A stretch of 64,000 bases of DNA, taken from the NCBI RefSeq assembly GCF_000317895.1, contig NC_019567.1:372001-436000 (forward strand), written 5' to 3'. Shown here piece after piece: positions 43,220 to 53,185 of the stretch. The notes beneath the pieces are model-generated. The model searched no databases. It saw only the letters and a program-made list of their open reading frames with translations, and was not told the DNA's origin. Position 1 is the stretch's first letter, and every line of letters starts with the position of its first letter. Position numbers and translations under genes: made by a program. Origin of the DNA: Bdellovibrio bacteriovorus str. Tiberius (lineage in GTDB: Bacteria; Bdellovibrionota; Bdellovibrionia; Bdellovibrionales; Bdellovibrionaceae).

Positions 43220-46179
43220 AGGCTCTTTCCTCTCTGAATTTGATTTAAACGGGCTTCCAGGTAGGACGGCATCAGAGGGTGGCCCATTTTTGTCTCTAGG
43301 TACTTCAGGTTTTCCAAATCACGCACATTGGATGGGTTTTCAGACACGGATTTACGTGCAGAAACCAGGTCACGGCTAGAGAAGGAAGAAGAACCCAAAG
43401 CATCAGACACGGCAGTTTTCATACGGCCACGGCCTGGAAGGTCTTCCAGAATCTGCATTTCACGCAGAAGCAGCTTCTGGATTTCAGGGCGGGCGTTTTT
43501 GTATTCGGAAGCCAGTTGACCCAAAGCTGGGGACTGAGCCCACAGTTCATCCATCTTCTGCTTCGCTGTGCGAGCCTTCAGCAGGTACGGCTTAGAGCGG
43601 CCTTTCAGCAGGTCCACATACTGACGCTGTTCTGCCGGGCTCAAACCTTTTGGCATTGGCAAAGAAGCAAGGTCTTTCACCAGACGTTCATTTTCAGATG
43701 CCACGATGTTCAGCGTGATCAACTGAGCCGTGATGTCTTTCAGTGCCAAAGATTCCTTCAGCAAGCCATCTGCTTTTGCTGTCAGGCTCATGCGTTCTTG
43801 AATGGATTTTTGCACAGTGCGGTCGTTCTTGCCGTTCAGCTGATGGGAAGCAATCTTCGGATGGAAAATAGCCACCTTGTTATAGAAATCTTGCTTTTGG
43901 AAGAACTGCGCTGCAGATTTGCGACGAAGCTCTTTCATTTCAAATACGGATTTCAAACCGGATTTGTCCATTGTGCGGGCATAAACCAGCAACGCTGTTT
44001 CATTCAGCAAATCCGGTTTTTGTTTCAATTCAGGAGCTTGAGCTTTCAGCTCTTTCACCGGATTTGAAGACAACAACACCAGACGGGATCTCATGATCAG
44101 GGAACGCTCACCTTTAAGACCGGCTTTCAAAGCGGCCTTGTAGTGTCTTTCCGGATTCATTTCAGCCAAGTCAGCCAGGGTGCCCAGACGGAACTCGCGG
44201 TCTTTTTCAGACACTTTCGAGCTACGAACCTGAGAAGCCATGCGGTAAGCGTTTTTGAAATCCAGATGCTTTTCATAGTGAGCGGCCAGTTGTTCGCGCA
44301 GCTCATCTTTTTTCAAGTCAGAAACTTCGTTCATGGCAATCAAAGCCAGGACGGACTGCACATAGATACTGTCTTCACCGGTTTTCTGAGCCAGAACGCT
44401 GGCATTGGTATAGAACAGAACCTTTTCAGTGGGTTTTGCTGTCGCCACGTCCGTGCTCATCACTTTCTTCAGGGCTTTTTTCATGTCTGAAGAAGATGAT
44501 TTTGGATTGTTGGCAACAGAAGCCACTTCGTTCATCAGAGATTTACGAGCCAGTGCTTCAAACTCTGCACGGTGAGCCGGGAAAATCTTTGCATAGTCCC
44601 AAGCCCATTTTTGCAGGGTCTCTTCGTTCTTCAGCTGAGCCGCTGAATCTAAAGAAAGGTCGGCGGCTTTTTTGCGAAGATCCGCTGAACCCTTTTTATC
44701 TTCAGTCAGGTCGTTGAAGGCCACAGCGGCCTCTTTCAGCTGTTTCTGCTGATAGCTCAGGTAAGCCAGCTGGTAACGAACCTCAAAAGATTTTGCATCG
44801 TTGTCAGAATACTTCAGATAGTGAAGATAAGCTTCACGACGCAGATTCAGATCCTGGGACTTTTCCGCTGCGGAAACTTCATTGTTCAAAGCCTCTTCGC
44901 GCTCTTTTGCAGAGAACTTGCGGCTTTCGCTGATGCTGCGATAGATCTGGATCGCCAGAGGATATTTCTTCATGTCCATCGCGATTTGAGAACCACGGTT
45001 GGCCATTTCGATGTCCGTCGGGAAGGTCTTGTTATAGATAACGTAAGCGTTCAGCAGATCCTGATCCGGATTCAGCTTTTTCAGACGGTGAAGCTCTGTT
45101 ACATAACGCTTCATCGTTTTTTGCAGTTCTTCACACTTGGATTCATCATCACAATCGGTGTTTTTGAAGGCCGCGGCCGCTTTGGCGAAGTCTTGCGTGG
45201 ACTGCGTGGTCTGACCACGGTCATAGTTCACTTGTGCCATGCGAACAAACGCAGACAGACGCTCTGATTTAGTCAGATCGGGCTGTTCCAGGTAGCGGTT
45301 CAGGATTTTATGCGCCGCTTGTTTTTGTCCCAGACGGTCGGCTTCACCAGCAAAATGGAACAGAAGTTCCTTGCGGTTTTGCGCCGGAGCGAGCGTTTCA
45401 AACTGGGCGATTTCCCTGTCATTGATGTTTTTGCGGGAATAGAAAGTGGCCAGATCACGCATGATATCGGCATGGAAAACAGGGTCGTACTTGGAACCTT
45501 CTTCCGTGTCGCGGGTGATCAGGTGTTTGTTCTTAAGAAGCGTTTCCAGAATTGTGATTGCAGAGGAAAGTTTGTCCTCGTTGAAATCACACCAAGCCAT
45601 GTTGTAAGTCACCAGGGCGCGGTTTTCCAGTTTGTCGTCTTTAAGTGCGATTACATAGTGATAACGGGCATCTCTGAACTTGTTCTTTTGGAACAACAGA
45701 TCACCCAGTGAGGCGTGGGAGCGGGAAACAATCGCCGGATTGATTTTTTTGGCTTTGGCTTCCTTGATGATTTGTTCAAACAGACGAATCGCATTGTCGT
45801 TCTGACCGGCCATTTCGTACAAATGCGCCAGTTGGAACAGGATAGGACCGTGTTCGTTCAGGCTGACCTGACGAAGCAGATCTTCGTAAATGCCAATGGC
45901 CTTCTGACGGTCGGCTTTAGAGCCTTTGCAGCCGTCACAGTTGGCTTCAACTTCCAGCATGAAGCGGTCACGGGCACGTTCTGCCAGCAAATCGGCCAGA
46001 CGCTGCTGAGTCGGAACCCAGGATGGATCTTCCTTGCCAATGGCTGACAGGACCCGTTCCATTTTCTGGATAACCAGATCCTGCGTTCCGGCGTTCATCT
46101 TTTCTGCATTTGCCAGACGAACGTTCAAAGCGCCAACAAGGACAACACTGAGAAGGGTGATTCGTCTTAGATTTTTCAT
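43216..46179 (-). CDS. Large periplasmic TPR protein of the Agl/Glt-like operon
   Basis: 987 residues. A signal peptide ends at RLANA. Many tetratricopeptide-like helical pairs follow (GPILFQLAHLYEMAGQNDNAIRLFEQII, DLLFQKNKFRDARYHYVIAL, AWCDFNEDKLSSAITILETLL), giving a long solenoid, then a helical C-terminus. A cluster DGCKGSK near 55 has two Cys in CDGC. Likely the main periplasmic scaffold. It is joined by 4-nt overlaps to exbD-like and small genes. Confidence 0.85.
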   Translation of the reverse strand: MKNLRRITLLSVVLVGALNVRLANAEKMNAGTQDLVIQKMERVLSAIGKEDPSWVPTQQRLADLLAERARDRFMLEVEANCDGCKGSKADRQKAIGIYEDLLRQVSLNEHGPILFQLAHLYEMAGQNDNAIRLFEQIIKEAKAKKINPAIVSRSHASLGDLLFQKNKFRDARYHYVIALKDDKLENRALVTYNMAWCDFNEDKLSSAITILETLLKNKHLITRDTEEGSKYDPVFHADIMRDLATFYSRKNINDREIAQFETLAPAQNRKELLFHFAGEADRLGQKQAAHKILNRYLEQPDLTKSERLSAFVRMAQVNYDRGQTTQSTQDFAKAAAAFKNTDCDDESKCEELQKTMKRYVTELHRLKKLNPDQDLLNAYVIYNKTFPTDIEMANRGSQIAMDMKKYPLAIQIYRSISESRKFSAKEREEALNNEVSAAEKSQDLNLRREAYLHYLKYSDNDAKSFEVRYQLAYLSYQQKQLKEAAVAFNDLTEDKKGSADLRKKAADLSLDSAAQLKNEETLQKWAWDYAKIFPAHRAEFEALARKSLMNEVASVANNPKSSSSDMKKALKKVMSTDVATAKPTEKVLFYTNASVLAQKTGEDSIYVQSVLALIAMNEVSDLKKDELREQLAAHYEKHLDFKNAYRMASQVRSSKVSEKDREFRLGTLADLAEMNPERHYKAALKAGLKGERSLIMRSRLVLLSSNPVKELKAQAPELKQKPDLLNETALLVYARTMDKSGLKSVFEMKELRRKSAAQFFQKQDFYNKVAIFHPKIASHQLNGKNDRTVQKSIQERMSLTAKADGLLKESLALKDITAQLITLNIVASENERLVKDLASLPMPKGLSPAEQRQYVDLLKGRSKPYLLKARTAKQKMDELWAQSPALGQLASEYKNARPEIQKLLLREMQILEDLPGRGRMKTAVSDALGSSSFSSRDLVSARKSVSENPSNVRDLENLKYLETKMGHPLMPSYLEARLNQIQRGKSL

Positions 46180-46664
46180 TGTCCTGGCACCACTGCAAAT
46201 TTAAGTTTTTCGATTCCGGCCAGGGATCCCGCTTTCAGCAAAGGATCCAGGTCTGCGTATCTCATTTCGGTGTCGGCCTGAACCATCAGTTCAAGGTCTT
46301 TTTCCTGGGCGTTCTTTTTCAATTCCGCCAGTTTCTTTGTCAGATCATTGGCAGCAATCTTTTTGTCATCCAGGAAGTAGTTGCCCTTTTCAATGCGCAG
46401 AATCGGGGTCACCTTTTCCACACTTTGACTGTGATGAGCCGTTGGCAGATTCAGCTGATTTGGAATTTCAGTCTCCATACCGCTGTTCTGAGTACCGATC
46501 AGCAGATAGATCACGATGATGGAAAAGGCGTCGATCAGCGAGGTCAGTGGCAGGGCAATTGCCAGCTCACGACCCACGCCGCGTTTCTTTTTACCACCAC
46601 TCAATGCCAGAGCTTCTGTCATCGGAGATCGTTTAGGAGATGTTTCCAGGAAAGTCTTAACCAT
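46176..46664 (-). CDS. ExbD/TolR-family protein (second of two)
   Basis: 162 residues. One N-terminal helix after a basic segment; the conserved Asp is in LPLTSLIDAFSIIVIYLL, the site that carries protons with TolQ/ExbB. A periplasmic domain follows (KKNAQEKDLELMVQADTEMRYADLDPLL). Homologous to TolR/ExbD and, by context, to AglQ/AglS. Begins a few nt after the first exbD-like gene; its end overlaps the TPR start by 4 nt. Confidence 0.9.
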   Translation of the reverse strand: MVKTFLETSPKRSPMTEALALSGGKKKRGVGRELAIALPLTSLIDAFSIIVIYLLIGTQNSGMETEIPNQLNLPTAHHSQSVEKVTPILRIEKGNYFLDDKKIAANDLTKKLAELKKNAQEKDLELMVQADTEMRYADLDPLLKAGSLAGIEKLKFAVVPGQ

Positions 46665-46670
46665 AAAATC

Positions 46671-47117
46671 CTACCCCAGCGGGGACAAGCCCACGCCTTC
46701 AAAGGCACTTTGTTTCAGGCGGTCCATCACGCGAATCACATCACCATAGGATGTGTTCGCTTCCGGGCGCACAACACTTGTTTTAAGGTCCGGCCATTGA
46801 GTGCGAAGATCCTTCAGCTTTCCTTCCAGCATTTCCCAATTCACTCCTTTGGAGGATCGGGCAATACGGGATTCAAGAACTTTAGCCTGAGGAAGATCAC
46901 GCAAAGAGAGCTGAACGCCACCGTCAGCAGCCATCGTCACCCACAGGGAAGGGGGATTCTTGGCGCCGGCTGTGGAGTTGTCTCCAATAGCCTGCTTGGT
47001 ATCCAGAGTCCCGATCTGAACCCACACCGCAGTCAGAAGCAGAAAGCAGATCATGACTGAAAGGATGTCCAGAATGGGAAGGATATTGATTTCGAAGTTC
47101 AACTCTTTGTTACTCAT
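46671..47117 (-). CDS. ExbD/TolR-family protein (first of two)
   Basis: 148 residues. The N-terminal helix holds the functional Asp in ILPILDILSVMICFLLL. The periplasmic part is short. Overlaps the TolQ/ExbB-like gene by 4 nt (ATGA). Two unequal ExbD/TolR partners for a single TolQ-type channel is the AglR-AglQ-AglS arrangement known from Myxococcus gliding. Confidence 0.9.
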   Translation of the reverse strand: MSNKELNFEINILPILDILSVMICFLLLTAVWVQIGTLDTKQAIGDNSTAGAKNPPSLWVTMAADGGVQLSLRDLPQAKVLESRIARSSKGVNWEMLEGKLKDLRTQWPDLKTSVVRPEANTSYGDVIRVMDRLKQSAFEGVGLSPLG

Positions 47118-47794
47118 ACCAGGGATCTTTCTTTTTTGTCAGAAACCGGTGCGTAGTGGAAACCCAGCTGGATGAACAGATTCAAAGCCGCTTTGTTCAG
47201 GTCTTCGTTCAGACGGGAAGCGCGGTTTTGAAGAACGGCATACATGATCAAAGCAGGAACTGCCACGATCAGACCGTAAGCTGTCGTATTCATCGCCAAA
47301 GAGATACCGTTGGAAAGAATCGCCGCTTTTTCAACCGGGTTCGCATTCGCGATACCAGCAAAAGAATGAATCAGACCGGTGATGGTACCCAACAGACCCA
47401 CCAGGGTCGCAACGTTGGCGAACATCGCCAGGAAGCCGATGCGTTTTTCAACGCGTGTGTTTTCCTCAAGAAGGATTTCATCCATTTTAAGCTGGATTTC
47501 TTCTTTGCCGCCCATATCAATGGCAGCCTGGATGCCTGCAGAAGCAACAACACCAAGCGGCTCTTTGGCGCTCATTTGCAGGGAGCGGCGCAAAGCCTTG
47601 TCCAGATTGCCGTTTTTGATGTCTTCAGCAATTGTTTTGGACAGGTCTTTTTGGTTCACCTTGCGGTTTACAAATAGAGCGATAGAGCGTTCTGCGATAA
47701 TTGCGACGGACACAACCTGAGCAGCCAAAATAGCCCACATCCAGAAAGCGTCAGAAGAAGTGAAAGCGCGACCAAGTGACAATAGGAATTCCAT
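47114..47794 (-). CDS. MotA/TolQ/ExbB-family proton channel
   Basis: 226 residues from the ATG at 47794 after GGAGG; the upstream frame lacks a site. Three membrane helices with the conserved cytoplasmic and channel motifs (FLAMFANVATLVGLLGTITGLIHSF; AMNTTAYGLIVAVPALIMY). Together with the two ExbD/TolR proteins it would use proton flow to drive the periplasmic parts. First gene of the ten-gene operon. Confidence 0.93.
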   Translation of the reverse strand: MEFLLSLGRAFTSSDAFWMWAILAAQVVSVAIIAERSIALFVNRKVNQKDLSKTIAEDIKNGNLDKALRRSLQMSAKEPLGVVASAGIQAAIDMGGKEEIQLKMDEILLEENTRVEKRIGFLAMFANVATLVGLLGTITGLIHSFAGIANANPVEKAAILSNGISLAMNTTAYGLIVAVPALIMYAVLQNRASRLNEDLNKAALNLFIQLGFHYAPVSDKKERSLV

Positions 47795-47951
47795 AAGTCC
47801 TCCGTTAAAAGAATCCGGAATCCTTATGAGCAAGGGGGGTGCCACAGCCCAGTGTCTCAATACGAGGCCCCCACAGAACCTTGTGTGAATAATTTCAACA
47901 CCAGTGACGTTTTATGGCGTCACCGGTCCGTCACTGTAGGGGAATGTGGAA

Positions 47952-48722
47952 TCACTCCTCGATAGCGGAAATGATGTTTTCCCAGAGCATGGGATTAAGC
48001 AGTTCAGAGCCGATCATCATCACCGGTTCAGCGTCTTTGGCGCGACCGCGTTTGGCTTCGGTGGGAAGATGCCCAGTGCCGCCGTGCTTATCAAACCAAG
48101 AGCGACGGATGGACAGGGAGTTGGAAACGAAAACATGAGGAAAGTGTTCCAGCTCTTTTTTATTGGCGCGACCGTATTCGAACGTGGAAAGAACATTGAA
48201 TTTCTTCGAGGATTCAATGTGCTCCAGCTTCTGGAAGCCCAGCTCCATCAGATATTTGAACTTCTGACGGCCCGGCTGTTTGGAAGTGAAAATCAAATCC
48301 AGATTTCCGGAAAGGAAGTTTGCTTCCAGTTCATTCAGATCAAAGATGTCCAGCGTGATTTTTTTAACTCCGACCTCTTCAAAGCAAAGACGGGACGTGT
48401 TCAGCGCAAAATCTGAAAGTCCTTCCAGGGTGCCGATATGCAGTTCACCCACCATCTGGTTGTTGCTGATGCCCTGAAGTTCGGTTTCAAGACGGCGGAT
48501 GGATTTTTCAAAGATTTCGGAAAGCTGGAAGGCCACGGTGGTCCATCCGGACTTTCTTTTCGCTGAACGATCCAGCAGGACGATTTTCAGTTCGTCCTCG
48601 ATCTTGGCGATGATACGGGAAAGCTGGGGCTGGCTCAGGCCGACGTGCAGGGCGGCAGCAGAAAGATTTTTGAAGTTGACTGCTTTGGCCAGGACACTGA
48701 GTTCATAGTACAACTGTTGCAT
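47952..48722 (-). CDS. LysR-family transcriptional regulator
   Basis: 256 residues, slightly short for LysR (about 300). The N-terminal winged helix is clear: AVNFKNLSAAALHVGLSQPQLSRIIAKIEDEL, then a linker helix and a divergent effector domain (GELHIGTLEGLSDFAL, LDLIFTSKQPG). It lies 157 nt upstream of the motor operon on the same strand and 12 nt after ubiB, so it may be the end of the rnr-ubiB transcript; whether it controls the motor operon is unknown. Confidence 0.88.
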   Translation of the reverse strand: MQQLYYELSVLAKAVNFKNLSAAALHVGLSQPQLSRIIAKIEDELKIVLLDRSAKRKSGWTTVAFQLSEIFEKSIRRLETELQGISNNQMVGELHIGTLEGLSDFALNTSRLCFEEVGVKKITLDIFDLNELEANFLSGNLDLIFTSKQPGRQKFKYLMELGFQKLEHIESSKKFNVLSTFEYGRANKKELEHFPHVFVSNSLSIRRSWFDKHGGTGHLPTEAKRGRAKDAEPVMMIGSELLNPMLWENIISAIEE

Positions 48723-48734
48723 CTTGTCTCCGTA

Positions 48735-50411
48735 TCAGGGTTTTCTAATATAATTGAGAAACGCAAACATACCCAGGAAGCCTGCGATGATATAGCCGAT
48801 AAAGCTCACTGTCGGCATCCCGGCAATATGGCTGACGGTATCGTGCACATATACAAATGAAGCACTCATGATCAGGGCTGCGATGATCACACCCAGGAAC
48901 AGCAGGTTGGAAGAACTTTCCACCGAGCGTTTCAGTTCTTTGATTTCAATCACATTCAGCTTGAAGGCATGATCCGGGCTGTTCACCTTGCGCAGGAAGA
49001 AGTTCAGCTGGCGGGGAAGGGCATTCAGGAATGTTTTGGATTCCCGGGCCATTTGCGACATGTCGTTCAGGATTCTTTCCGGGCCGAAGTGGGTTTTAGC
49101 CAGATCACCGGCAAATTCCAAAGAGTACTGAAGGAAGTCAAAGTCCTTATGAATCTTGCGACCCATGCCTTCGATGGAAACAATCGACTTGAAGAACAGC
49201 ATCAGGTCGGTAGGCACCTGGATGTGGTGACGGGCGGCAATCCCGGAAGAGCGCATCAGCACTTTGCCCAGGTTTACGTTTTTTAGTGTCAGTCCAAAAT
49301 AGGGCGCAATCAGTTCGCGCAGGTCCTTGGCAAAGATATCAATGTTCACGCGGTCAGTGAACGGCGCCAGGTCCACGTATTCATAGGCCAGACGTTCATA
49401 GTCTTCACGCGAAAGGGCCAAAAGCATATTGGCAATGGAAGCTTGCGTGCGCGTGTTCAAGCGGCCCACAACACCAAAATCAATCAAGCCGATTTTGTTT
49501 TCAGGCAGAACAAAGAAGTTTCCAGCATGCAAGTCACCGTGGAACAAGCCGTCTTCAAAGACCATCTTCAGATAGGCCTTCAAACCCCGGCGAATGACTT
49601 CCTGGGGATCAATGCCGGCTTGTTGCAATGAAGCTTCCTGGCTTAGTGGGACTCCCGGCAGGGCTTCCATAACCAGAACCCGCTCGGTGGTCAGATCCAG
49701 ATAGACCTTGGGGATTTTGACGTTTTCATCGTCGGCGAAGTTTTCCTGGAAGCGACGGATGTTGTTGGCTTCAACAACAAAGTTGGTTTCCAGCTCCAGA
49801 GTGCGGAAGTATTCATCCACGATGCCCACAGGATTGTATGTGCGGGTTTCAGGGATATAAGTGACCAGCAATTCAGCCAGCAGATAAAGGACATTCAGGT
49901 CGTCGTTGATGGTCTGAATGATTCCCGGGCGCTGAACCTTGATGACAACGCTTTCGCCGGTGCTAAGGCGGGCGCGGTGCACTTGCGCAATGCTGGCAGA
50001 ACCCAGAGGCTCTTGTTCGATGGTTTCAAATTTTTGGTAAAGGGAGTTTCCGAATTCCTCGCGCAGAACGGTTTCAACCGTTTCGAAGGACAGGGGCTGC
50101 ACGCGATCATGCAGCTTTTCAAATTCAGTGACATATTCATCCGGAACCAGATCCGGACGGGTGGCAAGCAGTTGTCCCAGTTTTACGAAAGTGGGACCCA
50201 GTTCCTCAAAACTCATTCTCATCCGCTCTGGCGTCGAAAGTTGTTCGACGTCAGAGCTTGCGTTCAAACGCTGGATGATGAACTTACCGAGTTTTACCTT
50301 TTCCGCGACCTGGTGAAACCCGTGTTTTGCGAACACCCCCACGATCGTTCTCAGTCTTGCCGCGTTTTTTAGGGTCTTTCCGATCTGGCGTCCGGTGTTT
50401 AAGGCTGTCAC
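48735..50411 (-). CDS. ubiB: ABC1/UbiB-family protein kinase-like ATPase
   Basis: 558 residues from the GTG at 50411, which has GGAG seven nt before it; an ATG at 50435 with a weak site is the alternative. The family motifs are present: FEELGPTFVKLGQLLATRPDLVP (KxGQ motif), PLGSASIAQVHRARL, VVIKVQRPGI, FHGDLHAGNF and GLIDFGVVGRL. Two C-terminal membrane helices end the protein. Known role: ATPase that supports ubiquinone synthesis at the inner membrane. Begins inside the rnr coding region. Confidence 0.9.
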   Translation of the reverse strand: MTALNTGRQIGKTLKNAARLRTIVGVFAKHGFHQVAEKVKLGKFIIQRLNASSDVEQLSTPERMRMSFEELGPTFVKLGQLLATRPDLVPDEYVTEFEKLHDRVQPLSFETVETVLREEFGNSLYQKFETIEQEPLGSASIAQVHRARLSTGESVVIKVQRPGIIQTINDDLNVLYLLAELLVTYIPETRTYNPVGIVDEYFRTLELETNFVVEANNIRRFQENFADDENVKIPKVYLDLTTERVLVMEALPGVPLSQEASLQQAGIDPQEVIRRGLKAYLKMVFEDGLFHGDLHAGNFFVLPENKIGLIDFGVVGRLNTRTQASIANMLLALSREDYERLAYEYVDLAPFTDRVNIDIFAKDLRELIAPYFGLTLKNVNLGKVLMRSSGIAARHHIQVPTDLMLFFKSIVSIEGMGRKIHKDFDFLQYSLEFAGDLAKTHFGPERILNDMSQMARESKTFLNALPRQLNFFLRKVNSPDHAFKLNVIEIKELKRSVESSSNLLFLGVIIAALIMSASFVYVHDTVSHIAGMPTVSFIGYIIAGFLGMFAFLNYIRKP

Positions 50412-52872
50412 TATTCTTCTCCGAATAGCCGTCATTATCCCGGAGTTTAGACTGTTCGGCAAACATCAATTTTTTACTGAGCTTTGGTTTGTCTGCAGCG
50501 TCCCCGTTGGCTTGTTCGCGGTATCTCTCTGGACCAAGGATCATCTCGAGCAAAGTCTTGTCAGGTCCGCGCTTTTCGCCTTCGTCGGAACGAGGTTTAA
50601 AGCTTTGGGCTTTTTCCACTTTGCGCAGCTTTTCTGCCGGGCCTTCCGGGGAATCCTTGCGGGCATCACCAAAGAAACGGGATTTGCCGGGCTTTTGCTT
50701 GAACCTGTCCGGACCTTCCTCGCGGAAGTTTTTCTTGCCGAACTCTTTCTTTTTGCCAAAGTCCTTTTTCTCGCCGTCTTTTGCGCCTTTTTTACTGACG
50801 TATTTTTCGGAACGATCGAACTCGCGATCCTGATGTTTCTTTTTGCCGTGGGCAATATGATCTTTCGGTCGTTTTTCACCATGCAGGCGTTTTAGAACCG
50901 CAGATGCAGATCTTTCCGCCGGGGTTCTGGTGTCGTCGTCGTGCTCTTCTTTTTCAAGTCCGGCCACGGCAAAGTTAATCTGGCCTTGCTCCGGATCAGC
51001 AGCAACCACCTGAATACGGATGCTGTCGCCGATCGAATAAGCAAAACCAGAACGTTTCGCCACCAGACGCAGATTTTCTTCATCGAATTCAAAGCGTTCA
51101 CCACCCAGATCGTCCAGGCGCACCAGACCATCGATGTCGTATTCACGAAGCAATACAAACACACCGAACTTCGCCACGGAGCTGATCATGCCGTCGAATT
51201 CCTGGCCCACGAACTTCTGCATGAAGCGGGCTTTCTTGATGGACTGTACCTGACGTTCTGCTTTGGTGGAGCGTTGTTCAGCTGCGGAAAGAATGGTTCC
51301 GGCGGTAGCCAGATCATCTTCGCTCATCAGGCGGTACCGTGAATTTGGCATCACCTGGGTTTTAAGCAGGCGATGCACGATCAGGTCCGGATAACGACGA
51401 ATCGGGGATGTGAAGTGAGTATAAAACTCAAAGCCCAGACCGAAGTGGCCGAGGTTATTCATGCTGTACTTGGCCTGACTCATGGATCGCAGGGTCAGGA
51501 TGTTCAGGATCTGTGCTTCCGGACGGCCTTCAAACTCTTCCAGCGCTTTGGTCAGGCGCTTTTGCAGTTTTCCACTGCCCAGTTTGGTTTTGCCACCGAA
51601 ATTCGCCAGATACTTTTCCAAAGTGCGAATCGCCATTTCATTTGGCGGTTCGTGGATGCGGTACAAAGCGGGGACTTCACGACCGTGCAGGAATTTTGCG
51701 ACAGCGACGTTCGCTGCCAGCATCATTTCCTCAATCAGGCGATGGGCAAACAGACGCTCAGAGCGCTGAATGTCCACGGGAACGCCGGCCCCGTCGATAA
51801 CCAGTTCGGTTTCCGGGATTTCCAGATCCAGGGATCCTTCTTTAAAGCGTTTGGCCATCAGAATCTTTGCAAGATCAGAAAGGCGCAGGATGTGCTCTTT
51901 AACGTGTTGGTGTTTTTCAACCTCGTTGCCGTCAATGATTTCCTGAGCTTCACCGTAGGTGACACGCGCTTTGCTTTCCATCACGGCTTCATAGAAGTCG
52001 GACTTAACAAGCTCGCCCGTGAAATCAAACAGCATCTCTGCAACCAGGCACAGGCGTGGCACATGAGGATTCAGGGAGCAAAGTCCGTTACTCAGGACTT
52101 CCGGCAGCATCGGCACCACAAAGTTCGGCATGTACACAGACGTGCCGCGCTCATAGGCGTCTTTGTCGATGGCGGTGCCGACTTTTACGTAGTGACTGAC
52201 GTCAGCGATCGCGACGTAAAGCAGGAAGCCCTCGTTCAGAGTTTCCACATAAACGGCATCGTCAAAGTCTTTGGCGGTGGCGCCGTCAATTGTGATCAGG
52301 GCTTTGTCGCGCAGATCGCGGCGCCCTTTGAAGTCTTTTTCGTCAGGAACTTCGGTGAAGTGTTCGGCCTCTTCCAAAGTGGCTTTTGAAAACTCCAGTG
52401 GAATGTTGTTGGCGCGAATCACACGTTTCAGGTCAGTCAGGGGATCCATGGCATCACCGATGATTTCGGTGACTTTGCCCGTGAACGGTTTGCCGTCGTC
52501 GGGATAGCTGGTGATTTCGGCAGCGACAAGTTCCTTGTCTTTGGCTTGCATGGAGTCTTCGATCTTGATTTTCAGATCCTGACCCCAGCCCTTGCCTTCA
52601 TCGCGAATCAGGCCGGTGCGCTCGTTCATTTTGAAGAAGCGGCCCACCACAGTTTTGGTTCCACGATGCAGAACACTGACCAGCTCGCCACGGAATCTTT
52701 CACCACCTTTTTCAGGGGTGACCTCCACCGAGACCTTATCATTGGTCATGATGCCTTCCATGGAGTGGCGGGGAATATAGACGTCGGGGTGTTCTTTGTC
52801 GTCGGGGATGAAAAATCCAAATCCGTCAGGATGTCTTTTGATGGTGCCGTTGAGGATTTTTTTCTTTTGCAT
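50284..52872 (-). CDS. rnr: Ribonuclease R
   Basis: 862 residues. Cold-shock-like N-terminal domains (GTIKRHPDGFGFFIPDD), then the RNB catalytic domain (ITIDGATAKDFDDAVYVE with the metal-binding Asp cluster), then an S1 domain (FDGMISSVAKFGVFVLL), and a long Lys/Arg/Glu-rich disordered tail from about 700. Degrades structured RNA 3' to 5'. Its last 128 nt (152 with the alternative start) are also read as the start of ubiB in another frame. Confidence 0.95.
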   Translation of the reverse strand: MQKKKILNGTIKRHPDGFGFFIPDDKEHPDVYIPRHSMEGIMTNDKVSVEVTPEKGGERFRGELVSVLHRGTKTVVGRFFKMNERTGLIRDEGKGWGQDLKIKIEDSMQAKDKELVAAEITSYPDDGKPFTGKVTEIIGDAMDPLTDLKRVIRANNIPLEFSKATLEEAEHFTEVPDEKDFKGRRDLRDKALITIDGATAKDFDDAVYVETLNEGFLLYVAIADVSHYVKVGTAIDKDAYERGTSVYMPNFVVPMLPEVLSNGLCSLNPHVPRLCLVAEMLFDFTGELVKSDFYEAVMESKARVTYGEAQEIIDGNEVEKHQHVKEHILRLSDLAKILMAKRFKEGSLDLEIPETELVIDGAGVPVDIQRSERLFAHRLIEEMMLAANVAVAKFLHGREVPALYRIHEPPNEMAIRTLEKYLANFGGKTKLGSGKLQKRLTKALEEFEGRPEAQILNILTLRSMSQAKYSMNNLGHFGLGFEFYTHFTSPIRRYPDLIVHRLLKTQVMPNSRYRLMSEDDLATAGTILSAAEQRSTKAERQVQSIKKARFMQKFVGQEFDGMISSVAKFGVFVLLREYDIDGLVRLDDLGGERFEFDEENLRLVAKRSGFAYSIGDSIRIQVVAADPEQGQINFAVAGLEKEEHDDDTRTPAERSASAVLKRLHGEKRPKDHIAHGKKKHQDREFDRSEKYVSKKGAKDGEKKDFGKKKEFGKKNFREEGPDRFKQKPGKSRFFGDARKDSPEGPAEKLRKVEKAQSFKPRSDEGEKRGPDKTLLEMILGPERYREQANGDAADKPKLSKKLMFAEQSKLRDNDGYSEKNSDSLKHRTPDRKDPKKRGKTENDRGGVRKTRVSPGRGKGKTR

Positions 52873-53185
52873 TACAGGCTGTATTTCCTTTTATTTGAGA
52901 TTAGCACAAGTTGCGCAGGCTTAAAGTAGAATTCTTTAGGCGACAAAATCGTCGTCGAAGTCCTGTTAATGTCAGCAATACTTGTGAATGAACAGATTGG
53001 TAAGATTCTCTGAGATTTATGAAGAGGTCAGAGAAAAGATTGGTACTTCATTTATAGCTGAGTTTTTCTAATAAGACAAATCTCGAAATTGTCCGCCGGA
53101 CGTATCTCTTAAGTTGCCGATTATATTTAACTTATTTCTGAATATGGTGCCGGTCTTGCAGCCCTCTTGGCGAAAGGGTTGATAT
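52873..53185. other. 313-nt gap between rnr and the toxin-antitoxin pair
   Basis: AT-rich, holding the divergent promoters of rnr and brnTA. No clear -35/-10 pair, hairpin terminator or coding frame with a ribosome site was seen, apart from AAAGGG ahead of brnT. Confidence 0.4.

Noticed and set aside
51373-52389. 338-codon plus-strand frame.
   Set aside because: Antisense of the RNase R catalytic core; no start signals.
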